A DNA stretch of 64,000 nucleotides from Propionibacteriaceae bacterium. GTDB lineage: Bacteria > Actinomycetota > Actinomycetes > Propionibacteriales > Propionibacteriaceae. A program made the position numbers and the translations under genes. Positions 1-7,935 of the stretch are shown here, piece by piece; within the stretch, counting starts at the first letter, position 1, and each line of letters starts with the position of its first letter. The stretch covers positions 1 to 64,000 of the forward strand of contig JAPUEI010000042.1 of assembly GCA_027492675.1 (NCBI GenBank). Direction: 5' to 3'. A model generated the notes under the pieces. That model was not told where the DNA came from. It saw only the letters and a list, made by a program, of their open reading frames with translations, and did not search any database.

Positions 1-20
1 TTCAAATCCTGTCAGCCCGA
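1..20 (+). tRNA. tRNA-Pro, 3' end only
   Basis: The window opens inside the T loop of a tRNA. The T-loop TTCAAAT, T-stem 3' strand CCTGT, acceptor 3' strand CAGCCCG and discriminator A can be read; CCA is not encoded. The acceptor strand implies a 5' end CGGGCTG, so a C1-G72 pair, which is characteristic of bacterial tRNA-Pro. The anticodon lies outside the window, so the identity is inferred. Confidence 0.75.
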
Positions 21-70
21 CCGCAAATTCCCTGGTGAGAGGCACTTTCGGAGGTTCCGAAAGTGCCTCT
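9..70. repeat. tRNA-Pro tail plus hairpin, copy 1 (att-like)
   Basis: This is copy 1 of a direct repeat made of the tRNA 3' end (CTGTCAGCCCGACCGCAAA at 9-27) and the hairpin after it. Copy 2 (12446-12508) shares all 19 bases of this tRNA part and copy 3 (13901-13961) shares most of it. Direct repeats of a tRNA 3' end are what site-specific integration into a tRNA gene leaves behind. No integrase is visible in the window. Confidence 0.7.
38..70 (+). terminator. Hairpin behind tRNA-Pro
   Basis: A perfect 15-bp stem (AGAGGCACTTTCGGA at 38-52, complement at 56-70) with a 3-nt loop is followed by a short TTCT run. Its position 18 nt after the tRNA 3' end fits a tRNA terminator. The same hairpin recurs at 12475-12508 and 13928-13961, each time behind a copy of the tRNA tail. 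Confidence 0.75.
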
Positions 71-347
71 TCTGCTGTCTGAGGTGTTCGTACAGCAACG
101 CGGTTTCACCGATTGCGCGGTAGGCGGCGGGAACCGGGCGCCTGGCCCGGCGCGGATGTTGTCGTCGGAGACCGAGGTCGCACAAATCTTCGTGGTGTCG
201 ACGCCCTTCGGTTGAGTGACACCCGGCAAGATCTCAGCGTCGAGTTCGGTGGACTTGGGCTACGCCGTGTCCACGGTGCTCCCTGGCTATGACGGTCGAG
301 GGAGTGAAGCGCCGCGGTCGTAGTCGTCCGGGCGCAGGGCAAAGCCG
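71..347. other. Non-coding, degenerate; related to 12150-12360
   Basis: No convincing gene. About 91-290 resembles 12150-12360 on the same strand: both begin with a block like GTACxGCAACGCGGxTTC and later share CCCTTCGG, GTGACACCCGGCA and GAGTTCGG in the same order and at similar spacing. These look like two diverged copies of one unit lying just inside the tRNA-derived repeats. What the ancestral unit was is unknown. Confidence 0.4.
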
Positions 348-495
348 ATGCAGGTCGTCGCGGTGCGACTCGCCGCCGAGGAACTCGACGCCCTAGGCGC
401 AGCGGCGGTGCGCGACGGGAGTCGCCCGATCGGATGTCATTCGAGCGGCGTTGGGCGAATCACGCAGCGTGAGGTCCGTCTCGTGCCGAGGCTGA
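348..495 (+). pseudogene. Frameshifted ribbon-helix-helix (CopG/Arc-like) protein
   Basis: Reading from the ATG at 348 gives VAVRLAAEELDALGAAA, typical of the first strand and helix of ribbon-helix-helix DNA-binding proteins such as antitoxins. The frame then runs into unlike sequence. Removing one G from the GGG at 417-419 restores ARSDVIRAALGE, the expected second helix, and ends at the TGA at 493-495. The gene is therefore probably inactivated by a one-base insertion, unless the base is a sequencing error. A short open frame follows (537-722) that could be a decayed partner toxin, but I cannot identify it. Confidence 0.5.
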
Positions 496-690
496 CGGCC
501 AGGTCGCACGAGGTGATGGGCTGATGGAGGGCGCACGTGCGGGATGTACAGCCCAGACGCATTGACGGCGTCAAGATTCTCCCCGGGCGTCCGCTGCTGG
601 TCGTTGACATTGTCGGGCGCGAGTGGAGTCGGGCGACTCTGCCGCTCAGAGCAAGTCCTGGCTACGCGACCAGGTGGCGCCCGCCAACAC

Positions 691-1356
691 TCAAAGGCGC
701 AGGGGGGTCAGATTGTCAGTGACCACGAAGTCCGCCTCCGTGGCGCTGCGCACTTCATCGATCGTGCAGTCCGGGTTGATCTCGGTGAGGACAAGATCGC
801 CGTCGTGGAACTCGAAGACGCCCATCTCCGTGACGATCAGATCGACGCTCCCGACGGCCGTCAGGGGCAGAGTGCATCGCCGCAGGATCTTCGGCTTCCC
901 CTTCTGTGTGTGCTCCATGGCGACGATGACGCGTTTCGCACCGACGACGAGGTCCATGGCGCCGCCCATTCCTGGCACGATCTTCCCGGGGACGATCCAG
1001 TTCGCGAGGTTGCCGTGCTGGTCGACTTCGAGAGCGCCGAGGACTGTAGCGTCGACGTGGCCACCGCGGATGAGGACGAAGGACATTGCTGAGTCAATGA
1101 AGGCGCCGCCGATCTTGATCCCTGCGGGTCGGCCGCCGGCATCCACGATGTAGCGGGGGTCGGGCTTGTCGGCCGGACCTGCCGCGATGATGCCGACTTC
1201 GGCCTGCAGGGTGACGCTCACGTCGGGGGGCAGATAGCTGGGGACAAGGGTCGGCAACCCGATGCCGAGGTTCACGAAGTCACCGTCGCGGAGTTCTCGT
1301 GCAACACGGCGGGCGATGAGCTCCTTGATCTGGCCGCGGTCGAGTTGGACGGGCAC
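691..1356 (-). CDS. 3-oxoacid CoA-transferase, subunit B
   Basis: This is the beta subunit of a family I CoA-transferase, which moves CoA from an acyl-CoA such as succinyl-CoA to a 3-oxo acid. The 221 residues match the usual subunit length. Residues 28-37 (VNLGIGLPTL) are the family opening motif, and Glu53 in QAEVGII aligns with the catalytic glutamate that forms the acyl-CoA anhydride. The common S-E-N-G context is changed to A-E-V-G here, so substrate choice may differ. The GTG start shares one base with the TAG stop of subunit A, so the two are translationally coupled. It is the last gene of the 11-gene operon. The exact keto acid is unknown. Confidence 0.88.
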   Translation of the reverse strand: MPVQLDRGQIKELIARRVARELRDGDFVNLGIGLPTLVPSYLPPDVSVTLQAEVGIIAAGPADKPDPRYIVDAGGRPAGIKIGGAFIDSAMSFVLIRGGHVDATVLGALEVDQHGNLANWIVPGKIVPGMGGAMDLVVGAKRVIVAMEHTQKGKPKILRRCTLPLTAVGSVDLIVTEMGVFEFHDGDLVLTEINPDCTIDEVRSATEADFVVTDNLTPLRL

Positions 1357-2012
1357 TAGAGGTCGCCCCCTTCGACGATGACATCGACGAGGACTCCCGG
1401 TGTGACGACATCTTCTGGTGGGATGTCGCCGAGTGCTACGAGGTGGTCTGCTTCGACGATGACGAAGTCAGCTGCAGTTGCCATGACAGGGTTGAAGTTC
1501 CGTGCGTCACCTCGGTACCAGATGTTGCCGAAGGGGTCGACGCGGTAGCCGTTGATGAGTGCGATGTCGGCGCGGAGGGGCAACTCGAGCAGGTACGTGC
1601 GGCCATCGACGGTGATGAGTTGCTTGTCCTTGGCGACAGGGGTACCGAGCCCAGTTGGGGTGAGTATTCCTCCCAAGCCGGCGCCGCCAGCCCGGATTCG
1701 TTCTACAAGGGTCCCTTGCGGTACGAGCTCGACCTCCAGTTCGCCGCTGTTCATGTGAACGCCCACCGCGGGATTGAGTCCCACATGGGACGTGATCAGC
1801 TTGCGCAGCCGCTTCTGCTCGACGAGCTTGGCGATCCCGTACCCGGGGACAGACGCATCGTTGCTGATCAGCGTGAGGTGCCTAGCCCCAGCCTCGATGA
1901 TCGCCTGGACTAGGTGGTGGGCATTGCCGCACCCCATGAAGCCACCGGCCATCACCGTCATGCCGTCCGTGATCATTGCTGCGGCCTCGCGCATGGTGGT
2001 GATCTTCGTCAT
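1356..2012 (-). CDS. 3-oxoacid CoA-transferase, subunit A
   Basis: This is the alpha subunit of the same CoA-transferase (218 residues), working as a heterodimer or heterotetramer with the product of the next gene. It has the family I features near residues 20-27 (TVMAGGFMGCGNA region) and the conserved central segment GGAGLGGILTPTGLGT at about 108-123, followed by the YLLELPLRADIALINGYRVD region usual in these subunits. It starts 9 nt after the thiolase stop. Pairing with a thiolase and an AtuA protein suggests that a 3-oxo acid made from the imported compound is activated with CoA and then cleaved. The real substrate cannot be read from sequence. Confidence 0.9.
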   Translation of the reverse strand: MTKITTMREAAAMITDGMTVMAGGFMGCGNAHHLVQAIIEAGARHLTLISNDASVPGYGIAKLVEQKRLRKLITSHVGLNPAVGVHMNSGELEVELVPQGTLVERIRAGGAGLGGILTPTGLGTPVAKDKQLITVDGRTYLLELPLRADIALINGYRVDPFGNIWYRGDARNFNPVMATAADFVIVEADHLVALGDIPPEDVVTPGVLVDVIVEGGDL

Positions 2013-2021
2013 GCCAGTGCC

Positions 2022-3212
2022 TCATGCCTCGAGAAGGAGAGCGTCGCCCTGGCCGGTCCCCCCGCAAAGCGCGGCGACAGCTCGACCATGCCCGCGGCGT
2101 TGGAGCGCGTGACTGAGATGGACGACAAGCCTGGCTCCCGACTGGCCGATGGGGTGCCCCAAGGCGATCGCGCCACCGTGGACGTTGAGCTTCTCGAGCG
2201 GGATGGCCAGCTGTCGCACCGTGTGTGCGGTGACCGCAGCGAAGGCTTCGTTGATCTCGACCAGATCGAGGTCGGCGATGCTCCACCCCTGCTTCGTCAG
2301 CGCGGCAGCGATCGCGTTGCCTGGCTGCGGTCCAAGAGCCTGGGAGGGTCCGGCGATCTGTGCCCAGGCGCGAAGGGTGGCGAGGACTGTCCAACTGTTC
2401 GCTCGGGCCAGGCCGCGGGTCGTCAGGACCACTGCCGCACCGCCATCGTTGATCGTCGACGAGTTGCCCGCGGTCATGGTGCCGTCCGGGGCGAACGCCG
2501 GTCGCAGCGTGGCGAGGGTCTCAACGGTCGTCTCGGGGCGGATGCCTTCGTCGGTGGGCACGACCACGTCGCCGCGCCGGCCGGGGACGGCCACGGCTAC
2601 GACCTCATCTGTGAAGTCGCCGTTCTCCCACGCCTTGGCCGCCAGCTCGTGTGATCGAGCGGCCAGCGAGTCCTGCTCGATGCGGGTGGCGGGGTACTCC
2701 GAGATCCTCCGCTCGGTGTCGAGTCCCATGGGTTCGTGTGTCCAGGCGTCGGACAGCCCGTCGTAGGACATCGAGTCCAAAGCGCTCACCGGGCCGAACG
2801 TCCATCCGCGGCGCGACCCGGGAAGCAGATGCGGTGCTTGGGACATGGACTCCATGCCGCCCGCCACGGCGACCCTCGCGTCACCGACGCGGATCGCGCG
2901 TGCGGCGTCGATGATCGCCGAGAGTCCCGATAGGCAGACCCGGTTGACGGTGCTGGCGGGAACATCCCAGCCGATCCCTGCACCGATCGCCGCTTGTCGG
3001 GCGGGGCACTGTCCGAGGCCGGCCTGAAGGACGTTGCCCATGACGACCAGATCGACGTCCGACGGGTCGATGCCTCCCCGGTCGAGTGCGCCGCGGATCG
3101 CCGCGGCCCCGAGGTCGACTGCGGAAAGGCTGCTCAGGGCACCGTTCAGCTTGCCGTTAGGCGTACGAGCGGCACCGACGACCACCAGGTCGTCATCGTG
3201 GGTGAGCGGCAT
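2022..3212 (-). CDS. Acetyl-CoA acyltransferase (thiolase)
   Basis: This 396-residue thiolase would split a 3-oxoacyl-CoA into acetyl-CoA and a shorter acyl-CoA. Cys93 in NRVCLSG is the acylated nucleophile; His353 in the GHP motif and Cys383 in CGGTGQG complete the active site, all at standard spacing. I start at the ATG at 3212, which has an AGGAG Shine-Dalgarno site and lies 2 nt behind the upstream stop, rather than at an earlier in-frame start that would overlap the previous gene by 34 nt. It sits directly before the CoA-transferase genes, so it should take the product of that enzyme. Whether it prefers acetoacetyl-CoA or a longer or branched chain is open. Confidence 0.92.
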   Translation of the reverse strand: MPLTHDDDLVVVGAARTPNGKLNGALSSLSAVDLGAAAIRGALDRGGIDPSDVDLVVMGNVLQAGLGQCPARQAAIGAGIGWDVPASTVNRVCLSGLSAIIDAARAIRVGDARVAVAGGMESMSQAPHLLPGSRRGWTFGPVSALDSMSYDGLSDAWTHEPMGLDTERRISEYPATRIEQDSLAARSHELAAKAWENGDFTDEVVAVAVPGRRGDVVVPTDEGIRPETTVETLATLRPAFAPDGTMTAGNSSTINDGGAAVVLTTRGLARANSWTVLATLRAWAQIAGPSQALGPQPGNAIAAALTKQGWSIADLDLVEINEAFAAVTAHTVRQLAIPLEKLNVHGGAIALGHPIGQSGARLVVHLSHALQRRGHGRAVAALCGGTGQGDALLLEA

Positions 3213-3214
3213 GG

Positions 3215-3562
3215 TCAGCTCCTGTCCGGAAGAGGTGCGCCTTTGCACGAGGACGCCGACAGGGGCAACTCGAGGAGGTGTGCTGCGAGCGTCTTGCCGT
3301 GGGGGTCGATGGTCAGTGACCGGGTGACTCCGCCCTGCAGCCGACCCCGGAGGACGACTGTGGCGGCGCGCAGAGTCGGGTGGATGGTGACCGTGACGTT
3401 CTCGACAGGCATGTCGAAGTGCGATGCCACCGCCGTGACGTCAAGCGCCGCTGCGACCGTCGTGAGGTCCTCGGAGCCGTACGGGGCCACGAGAATGATC
3501 GAATTGTCACCCTTGTCGCCAGCCCGCGCGTGGGCGATGTCTCGCAGCGTCACATTGGTCAT
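3215..3562 (-). CDS. AtuA-associated small ferredoxin-fold protein
   Basis: A 115-residue protein with the signature ARAGDKGDNS (residues 12-21) and the middle segment VTIHPTLRAATVVLRG. This matches the small domain often fused to the C-terminus of AtuA (DUF1446) proteins, the AtuA-like ferredoxin-fold domain. Here it is a separate gene whose ATG overlaps the AtuA stop in an ATGA. That arrangement supports a two-subunit complex with the upstream product. The family has no cysteine cluster and no established reaction; the fold name comes from structure comparison, not from an iron-sulfur cluster. The role in catabolism is inferred from the neighbours only. Confidence 0.72.
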   Translation of the reverse strand: MTNVTLRDIAHARAGDKGDNSIILVAPYGSEDLTTVAAALDVTAVASHFDMPVENVTVTIHPTLRAATVVLRGRLQGGVTRSLTIDPHGKTLAAHLLELPLSASSCKGAPLPDRS

Positions 3563-4887
3563 CGGATGATCTCCATCTTCGAATTGACCGCATCCCGGTC
3601 GATGAAGGTCGACACCAGTCCCACGGTCTCCCTGATGCGGCTGGTGACGCCGCCACCCCCGAACGGTCCGTTGGTGTAGAGCGCCCCGGTCTCTTCGACC
3701 AGCAAGCGGGCGACGGTCTTGTCGAAGGTGCGTAGCGCGAACCTCAGGCCGACCTCGGGCGGCTCGTGCTCCGGCTGATACCAGGCGCGACCTGCGTTGT
3801 GGCCGACAAAGTCGACGCGCACCTCCTGAGGATCGCGGCCGTGGACGACGCTCCAGCGCTCGGTGACGATCTCCGCCGCCAGCCGGGCCCGTCGTAACGA
3901 TCCGGTACCGACGTACATGATTTCGGCCACGGAGAGGAAGCCGTCACGGACGCCGACGGACACCTTGAGCTGGTCCGGTCGTCCGGCAGATCGCGCGCCA
4001 CTGACGCTTACCGTGTCTTCTGCCAGTTGCTCGATGGTGGCGTGGGACATGTCGAGGACGACGTCTGGCGTCAGGTAGCGACGCGGGTCGTCAACTTCGT
4101 AGAGCAGTTGCTCGAGCACTGTCTCGTGAGAGATCAGGCCACCCGTGCCGACGACTTTCGAGTACGTGGCCGACCCGTTCAGCTCGACATCCGCGAACGG
4201 GAAGCCGAGGGTTGCCAGCCCTGGGACCTGCTTGCGGTCGCCGTCGGCGAAGTAGCCGCCGCTGAGCTGACCGCCGCACTCCAGGAGGTGCCCGACCAGC
4301 ACGCAGTCAGCAACGCGGCCCCAGTCGTCGAGGCTCCAGCCGTAGTGGTGAAGAATCGGCGCGGCGAACAGGGCCGAGTCGGACACTCGGCCCGCGATGA
4401 CGACGTTCGCGCCTGACTCCAGAGCGGCGACCAGTCCGTCCGCGCCGAGATAGGCGTTGGCGGACAGCACCCGGTCCCCGAGATCGCGGAGGCACTGGTC
4501 TGTGCCAGCGATTTCGCTGTCTGGGCTCAGCTGGGCGAGGACGTCGTCACCGGTCACCGCCGCGACTACGACGTCAGGGACGCCGAGTTCGTCGGCCAGC
4601 GTGCGTGCTGCGCGAGCAGCCCCGATGGGATCTGCGGCGCCAGCATTGGTGAGGATCTTCATGCCCTGCGCTGTTGCACTCGGGAGGACCCCGCGCAGTC
4701 GGCGCAGGATGCGCGGGTCATATCCCGGCTTCCTCCCCGTGGCCATGGCTGCATGCGCGAGGGCGATGGTGCGCTCCGCGAGGCACTCGAACCCCAGCGC
4801 GTCCAACTCTCCGTCCGCGACGAGGCGCTCGGCCGGGTCCATACGGTCGTCCCCGAATCCAGCTCCGACTCCGATGCGGTACGTCAC
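3559..4887 (-). CDS. AtuA family protein (DUF1446)
   Basis: A 442-residue member of the AtuA/DUF1446 family, named for the acyclic terpene utilisation cluster of Pseudomonas. It opens with RIGVGAGFGDDRMDPA and has the family stretches ILTNAGAADP (about 79-88) and VVIAGRVSDSALF, ending with NGPFGGGGVTS near residues 408-420. The biochemical activity of the family is not settled. GTG start, sharing GTGA with the esterase stop, and followed by its small partner gene. Between an esterase and a thiolase/CoA-transferase it probably handles an intermediate acid or acyl compound of the pathway. No biotin carboxylase genes of a full Atu pathway are present here. Confidence 0.82.
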   Translation of the reverse strand: MTYRIGVGAGFGDDRMDPAERLVADGELDALGFECLAERTIALAHAAMATGRKPGYDPRILRRLRGVLPSATAQGMKILTNAGAADPIGAARAARTLADELGVPDVVVAAVTGDDVLAQLSPDSEIAGTDQCLRDLGDRVLSANAYLGADGLVAALESGANVVIAGRVSDSALFAAPILHHYGWSLDDWGRVADCVLVGHLLECGGQLSGGYFADGDRKQVPGLATLGFPFADVELNGSATYSKVVGTGGLISHETVLEQLLYEVDDPRRYLTPDVVLDMSHATIEQLAEDTVSVSGARSAGRPDQLKVSVGVRDGFLSVAEIMYVGTGSLRRARLAAEIVTERWSVVHGRDPQEVRVDFVGHNAGRAWYQPEHEPPEVGLRFALRTFDKTVARLLVEETGALYTNGPFGGGGVTSRIRETVGLVSTFIDRDAVNSKMEIIR

Positions 4888-6218
4888 GGCCGCTCAACTC
4901 CATTCCATATCTCGAGCAGTTGGGCATAGTCGGCGACGCTGCTGTCCAGCCTTCCGACCCGGACTTCCCGCACCTGCCCCGGGCCGGGGTCGTCGCCCGA
5001 CAGGAATGCCAGATACGCGCGCTGCAGGTCGTCGTCGCGTTCGTTCCGAGGCCTGGCGAAGATGGCGGAGGCCTCGAGTCCGTGTCCGGCGCGTTCGGCG
5101 CTGGCAGCTCCGATGTCGATGAGGGTCACGCGGCCGCCGGCGGCAGCCTGCGCGTTGGCGGCGCGTACGGCGGGCAGCCGGTAGATGTAGTCGCTGAGCA
5201 GTTGCTCTCTGGCCATGCAGGGGTCTCCCTGGTAGGCCGCCAGCACCTGGGCGGACGCGGGCCCGGCGATCTCGCCGAGCTCCTCTTCGAGGGCCTCCCG
5301 GCTGGTTGGCTCGAAGCCGGGGCGACGCAGGGTCGCGACCTCATGCTGACCGGTCGCCAGCAAGAGGGGGATCTCGCGGGCCGCTCCACGCTCCAAAGCG
5401 GTCAGCGGATGGCCGACGAGGAGTCTGCCCGGGCCATGGTCGCCCACGACCCCGAAGGCGTACGGGTTCCGGGAGTTGCGCCGTCCGATCTCCCGCGGGA
5501 TGACGGAGGCTTCGGCTCCGAGGATGTCGGCCGTGGACGCGGTGAGGAGCTTCTGGGGGTCGGCAGAGATGCCGAGCGCGGCGACGATGGCCGTACCGAT
5601 GTCGACGGCCGTGTCGCGACTGACGATGCGGGACGCGCCACCGGAGAACGCGGCCAGGCGGTGGAACAGGCCTTCGGCTTCGGGCACCGCGAGCAGGGCG
5701 GTGGCCAGGAAGGCTCCCGAGCTGGACCCCGAGAGCGTCACCTGGTTGGGATCGCCTCCGAACCGGGCGATGTGTTCGCGTATCCAGCGTAGAGCGCAGA
5801 CGACGTCCTGAAGCCCGAGATTGGAGGCTGCAGCAAGGTTGCCGCCGTACTGCTCTAGTTGGGCCCATCCGAGCGTTCCTACGCGGTGGTTGAGCGTGAC
5901 CACGACAGCACCGGTGGCGGCGGCGAGGGACGATCCGTCGAGCCAGGGCGCGGAGCCGGTACCCCCTTCGAAGCCGCCGCCATACACGTAGACGACGACA
6001 GGACGAGGCCCGCCGGGCAGGGTCCAGATGTTCAGGAAGAGGCAGTCCTCAGAGGTGCTGACGTCGCCCATCATCGGCGGGAACGCGGGTTGGACGGGCG
6101 CTGCGCCGAACTCGCCGCCGGGAGCCGGGACCCGATCGAGCTGAGCCAGCGCTGGAGCGGCGAACCGGTGGGGGATGGTGCCGAAGCGAAGTCCGCGCCA
6201 CACGATCACGCCCGTCAC
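4884..6218 (-). CDS. Type-B carboxylesterase
   Basis: A 444-residue alpha/beta hydrolase of the carboxylesterase type-B family. EDCLFLNIW at about 57-65 is the second family signature and GGGFEGG at 80-86 forms the oxyanion hole. The nucleophile is Ser166 in G-S-S-S-G, where most members have G-E-S-A-G. A likely catalytic His lies in AGHGLEASAIF near the C-terminus. There is no signal peptide, so it acts in the cytoplasm. The protein is shorter than typical members (about 480-550 residues). GTG start overlapping the stop of the upstream ATPase gene. In this operon it would hydrolyse an imported ester or lactone to free acid. Confidence 0.85.
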   Translation of the reverse strand: MTGVIVWRGLRFGTIPHRFAAPALAQLDRVPAPGGEFGAAPVQPAFPPMMGDVSTSEDCLFLNIWTLPGGPRPVVVYVYGGGFEGGTGSAPWLDGSSLAAATGAVVVTLNHRVGTLGWAQLEQYGGNLAAASNLGLQDVVCALRWIREHIARFGGDPNQVTLSGSSSGAFLATALLAVPEAEGLFHRLAAFSGGASRIVSRDTAVDIGTAIVAALGISADPQKLLTASTADILGAEASVIPREIGRRNSRNPYAFGVVGDHGPGRLLVGHPLTALERGAAREIPLLLATGQHEVATLRRPGFEPTSREALEEELGEIAGPASAQVLAAYQGDPCMAREQLLSDYIYRLPAVRAANAQAAAGGRVTLIDIGAASAERAGHGLEASAIFARPRNERDDDLQRAYLAFLSGDDPGPGQVREVRVGRLDSSVADYAQLLEIWNGVERP

Positions 6219-6997
6219 AGTTCGATCCTCGGGATCGCGGCGATGAGCTCAGCCGTGTACTCGTGTTGCGGATGGCGGATGATGTCGTCCGGGCAGCCTT
6301 CTTCGATCAGCTCGCCGCGGTTCATGACGCCGACACGGTCGGAGATGAAGTCGACCACGGCCATGTCGTGGGAGATGAAGAGGTACGACAGCTTCAAATC
6401 CTCTTGGAGGTCCTTCATGAGGTTGAGCACTTGTGCCTGGACAGAGACATCCAGGGCAGACACGGGCTCGTCCGCGATGATCAGGCGTGGGTCCATTGCC
6501 AGGGCCCGGGCGATCATGATCCGTTGTCGCTGACCGCCGGAGAAGTTGGTGGGCTTCTTCTCCAGCGAGGTCGAAGGCAACCCGACATGGTCGAGGAGCC
6601 CCTTCGCCCGCCTTAGGCGTTCGGCCTTCGTGTAGAGCTTGTGAACCGCGTACGGCTCAGTGATCAGCTCCAGCACGGTCATGCGGGGGTTCAGTGCGGC
6701 GAAGGGGTCCTGGAAGACCATCTGCACGTTCCTGCGGTACGACAGGAGGTCCCGTCCGGTGAGCGTCGCCACGTCCACACCGTCGAGGTCGATGCGCCCG
6801 CTGGTCGGGGTGCTGAGCCGCGAGACTAGCCGGGCGACGGTTGACTTCCCGGAGCCTGACTCGCCGACCAGCCCGAATGTGGTCCCTTCTTCGATCTCGA
6901 AGGACACGTTCTTGACAGCCTCGATGTCGGTGCGGCGGTAGAACGGGCCGCTGCGGAACGTCTTGCAGAGGTTCTCGACCTTCAGCACGGTAGTCAT
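6215..6997 (-). CDS. Dpp/Opp-type ABC transporter ATPase (DppF-like)
   Basis: The second ATPase of an oligopeptide/dipeptide-type importer (260 residues). Walker A is GESGSGKST at 45-53, the ABC signature is FSGGQRQR and Walker B is LIIADEP. The ATG at 6997 is preceded by GGGAGGTG and overlaps the previous stop in an ATGA; an earlier in-frame start would add 12 unrelated residues. Unlike many DppF proteins there is no clear C-terminal oligopeptide-transporter extension. The operon suggests that the cargo is not a peptide but the compound hydrolysed and degraded by the downstream enzymes. Confidence 0.92.
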   Translation of the reverse strand: MTTVLKVENLCKTFRSGPFYRRTDIEAVKNVSFEIEEGTTFGLVGESGSGKSTVARLVSRLSTPTSGRIDLDGVDVATLTGRDLLSYRRNVQMVFQDPFAALNPRMTVLELITEPYAVHKLYTKAERLRRAKGLLDHVGLPSTSLEKKPTNFSGGQRQRIMIARALAMDPRLIIADEPVSALDVSVQAQVLNLMKDLQEDLKLSYLFISHDMAVVDFISDRVGVMNRGELIEEGCPDDIIRHPQHEYTAELIAAIPRIEL

Positions 6998-7935
6998 GCC
7001 GCACCTCCCATGTTGTCGCGACCACGCAGCCACCGGCCGGGCTCAATCTCGATGAGGTCGTGGTGACCCCACTGGGACTTGGGAAGCGCACGTTCGTCTA
7101 CGAGCCACGGTGCGGTACCTGCGACGGTCGGCAGGCGGCGACGGGTGTCGTCGAGGACGGGGGAGCAGGCGACGAGTGCTTTCGTGTAGCCGTGCCGCGG
7201 GTCACCCAGAAGTTCCCTGGTGGGGGCGACCTCGACGACCTGTCCTGCGTAAAGGACGGCTGCCCGTTCACAGGTTTGGGCGACCAAGGGCAGGTTGTGT
7301 GTGATGAGGAGCAGAGTCAGGCCCATGTCCTCGCGCAGCTTCATGAGCAGGTCCATGATCTGCTTCTGCAGGGTGACGTCCAACGCCGTCGTGGGCTCGT
7401 CGGCGATGAGTAGGCTCGGCCCGCACGAGATCGCGATGGCGATCATCACCCGTTGACGCATGCCGCCGGACAGCTGCCCGATCCGGTTGGAGGCCACATC
7501 GCGCGTCTTGGCGAGGCCGACGGTCGTGAGTAGCTCACGGACTCGATCGGCGCGCTCCCGTCGGGTGAAAGTGAAGTGCGCCTTGAGCGATTCCTCGATT
7601 TGCTCGCCCACGGTGAGGATCGGGTGCAAAGCCGACATCGGTTCCTGGAAGATGTAGCCGATCTCGGATCCCGCGAGTGCGCGCCGCTCCGTCCAGGGGA
7701 GACCCACCACCTCCCGTCCGTGGAACGTGATCGACCCACGGGGGCGCAGGTTCTCCGCGAGAAGGCCTGCGATCGACAGCGCGGTGAGGGTCTTGCCTGA
7801 TCCGGACTCGCCGACAAGTGCGAGTGCCTCAGAGGTGTGGATGTCGAGCGACACGTCGCGGACCGCTGGGAAGCTCTCGCCGTCAGAGACGGCGTCGACG
7901 CTCAAGTGCTCGATGTGGACCAAGGTGGAAGGCAT
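6994..7935 (-). CDS. Dpp/Opp-type ABC transporter ATPase (DppD-like)
   Basis: The first ATPase of the importer (313 residues). Walker A is GESGSGKT at about 41-48, the signature is LSGGMRQR and Walker B LLIADEPTTALD. The C-terminal part (HGYTKALVACSPVLDD) matches the oligopeptide/dipeptide ATPase extension. Two starts are possible: a GTG at 7938 and the ATG at 7935 directly after it. The ATG is preceded by AGGAG at good spacing and overlaps the permease stop as TGATG, so I prefer it. It pairs with the next ATPase gene to drive uptake through the two permeases upstream. Confidence 0.92.
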   Translation of the reverse strand: MPSTLVHIEHLSVDAVSDGESFPAVRDVSLDIHTSEALALVGESGSGKTLTALSIAGLLAENLRPRGSITFHGREVVGLPWTERRALAGSEIGYIFQEPMSALHPILTVGEQIEESLKAHFTFTRRERADRVRELLTTVGLAKTRDVASNRIGQLSGGMRQRVMIAIAISCGPSLLIADEPTTALDVTLQKQIMDLLMKLREDMGLTLLLITHNLPLVAQTCERAAVLYAGQVVEVAPTRELLGDPRHGYTKALVACSPVLDDTRRRLPTVAGTAPWLVDERALPKSQWGHHDLIEIEPGRWLRGRDNMGGAA

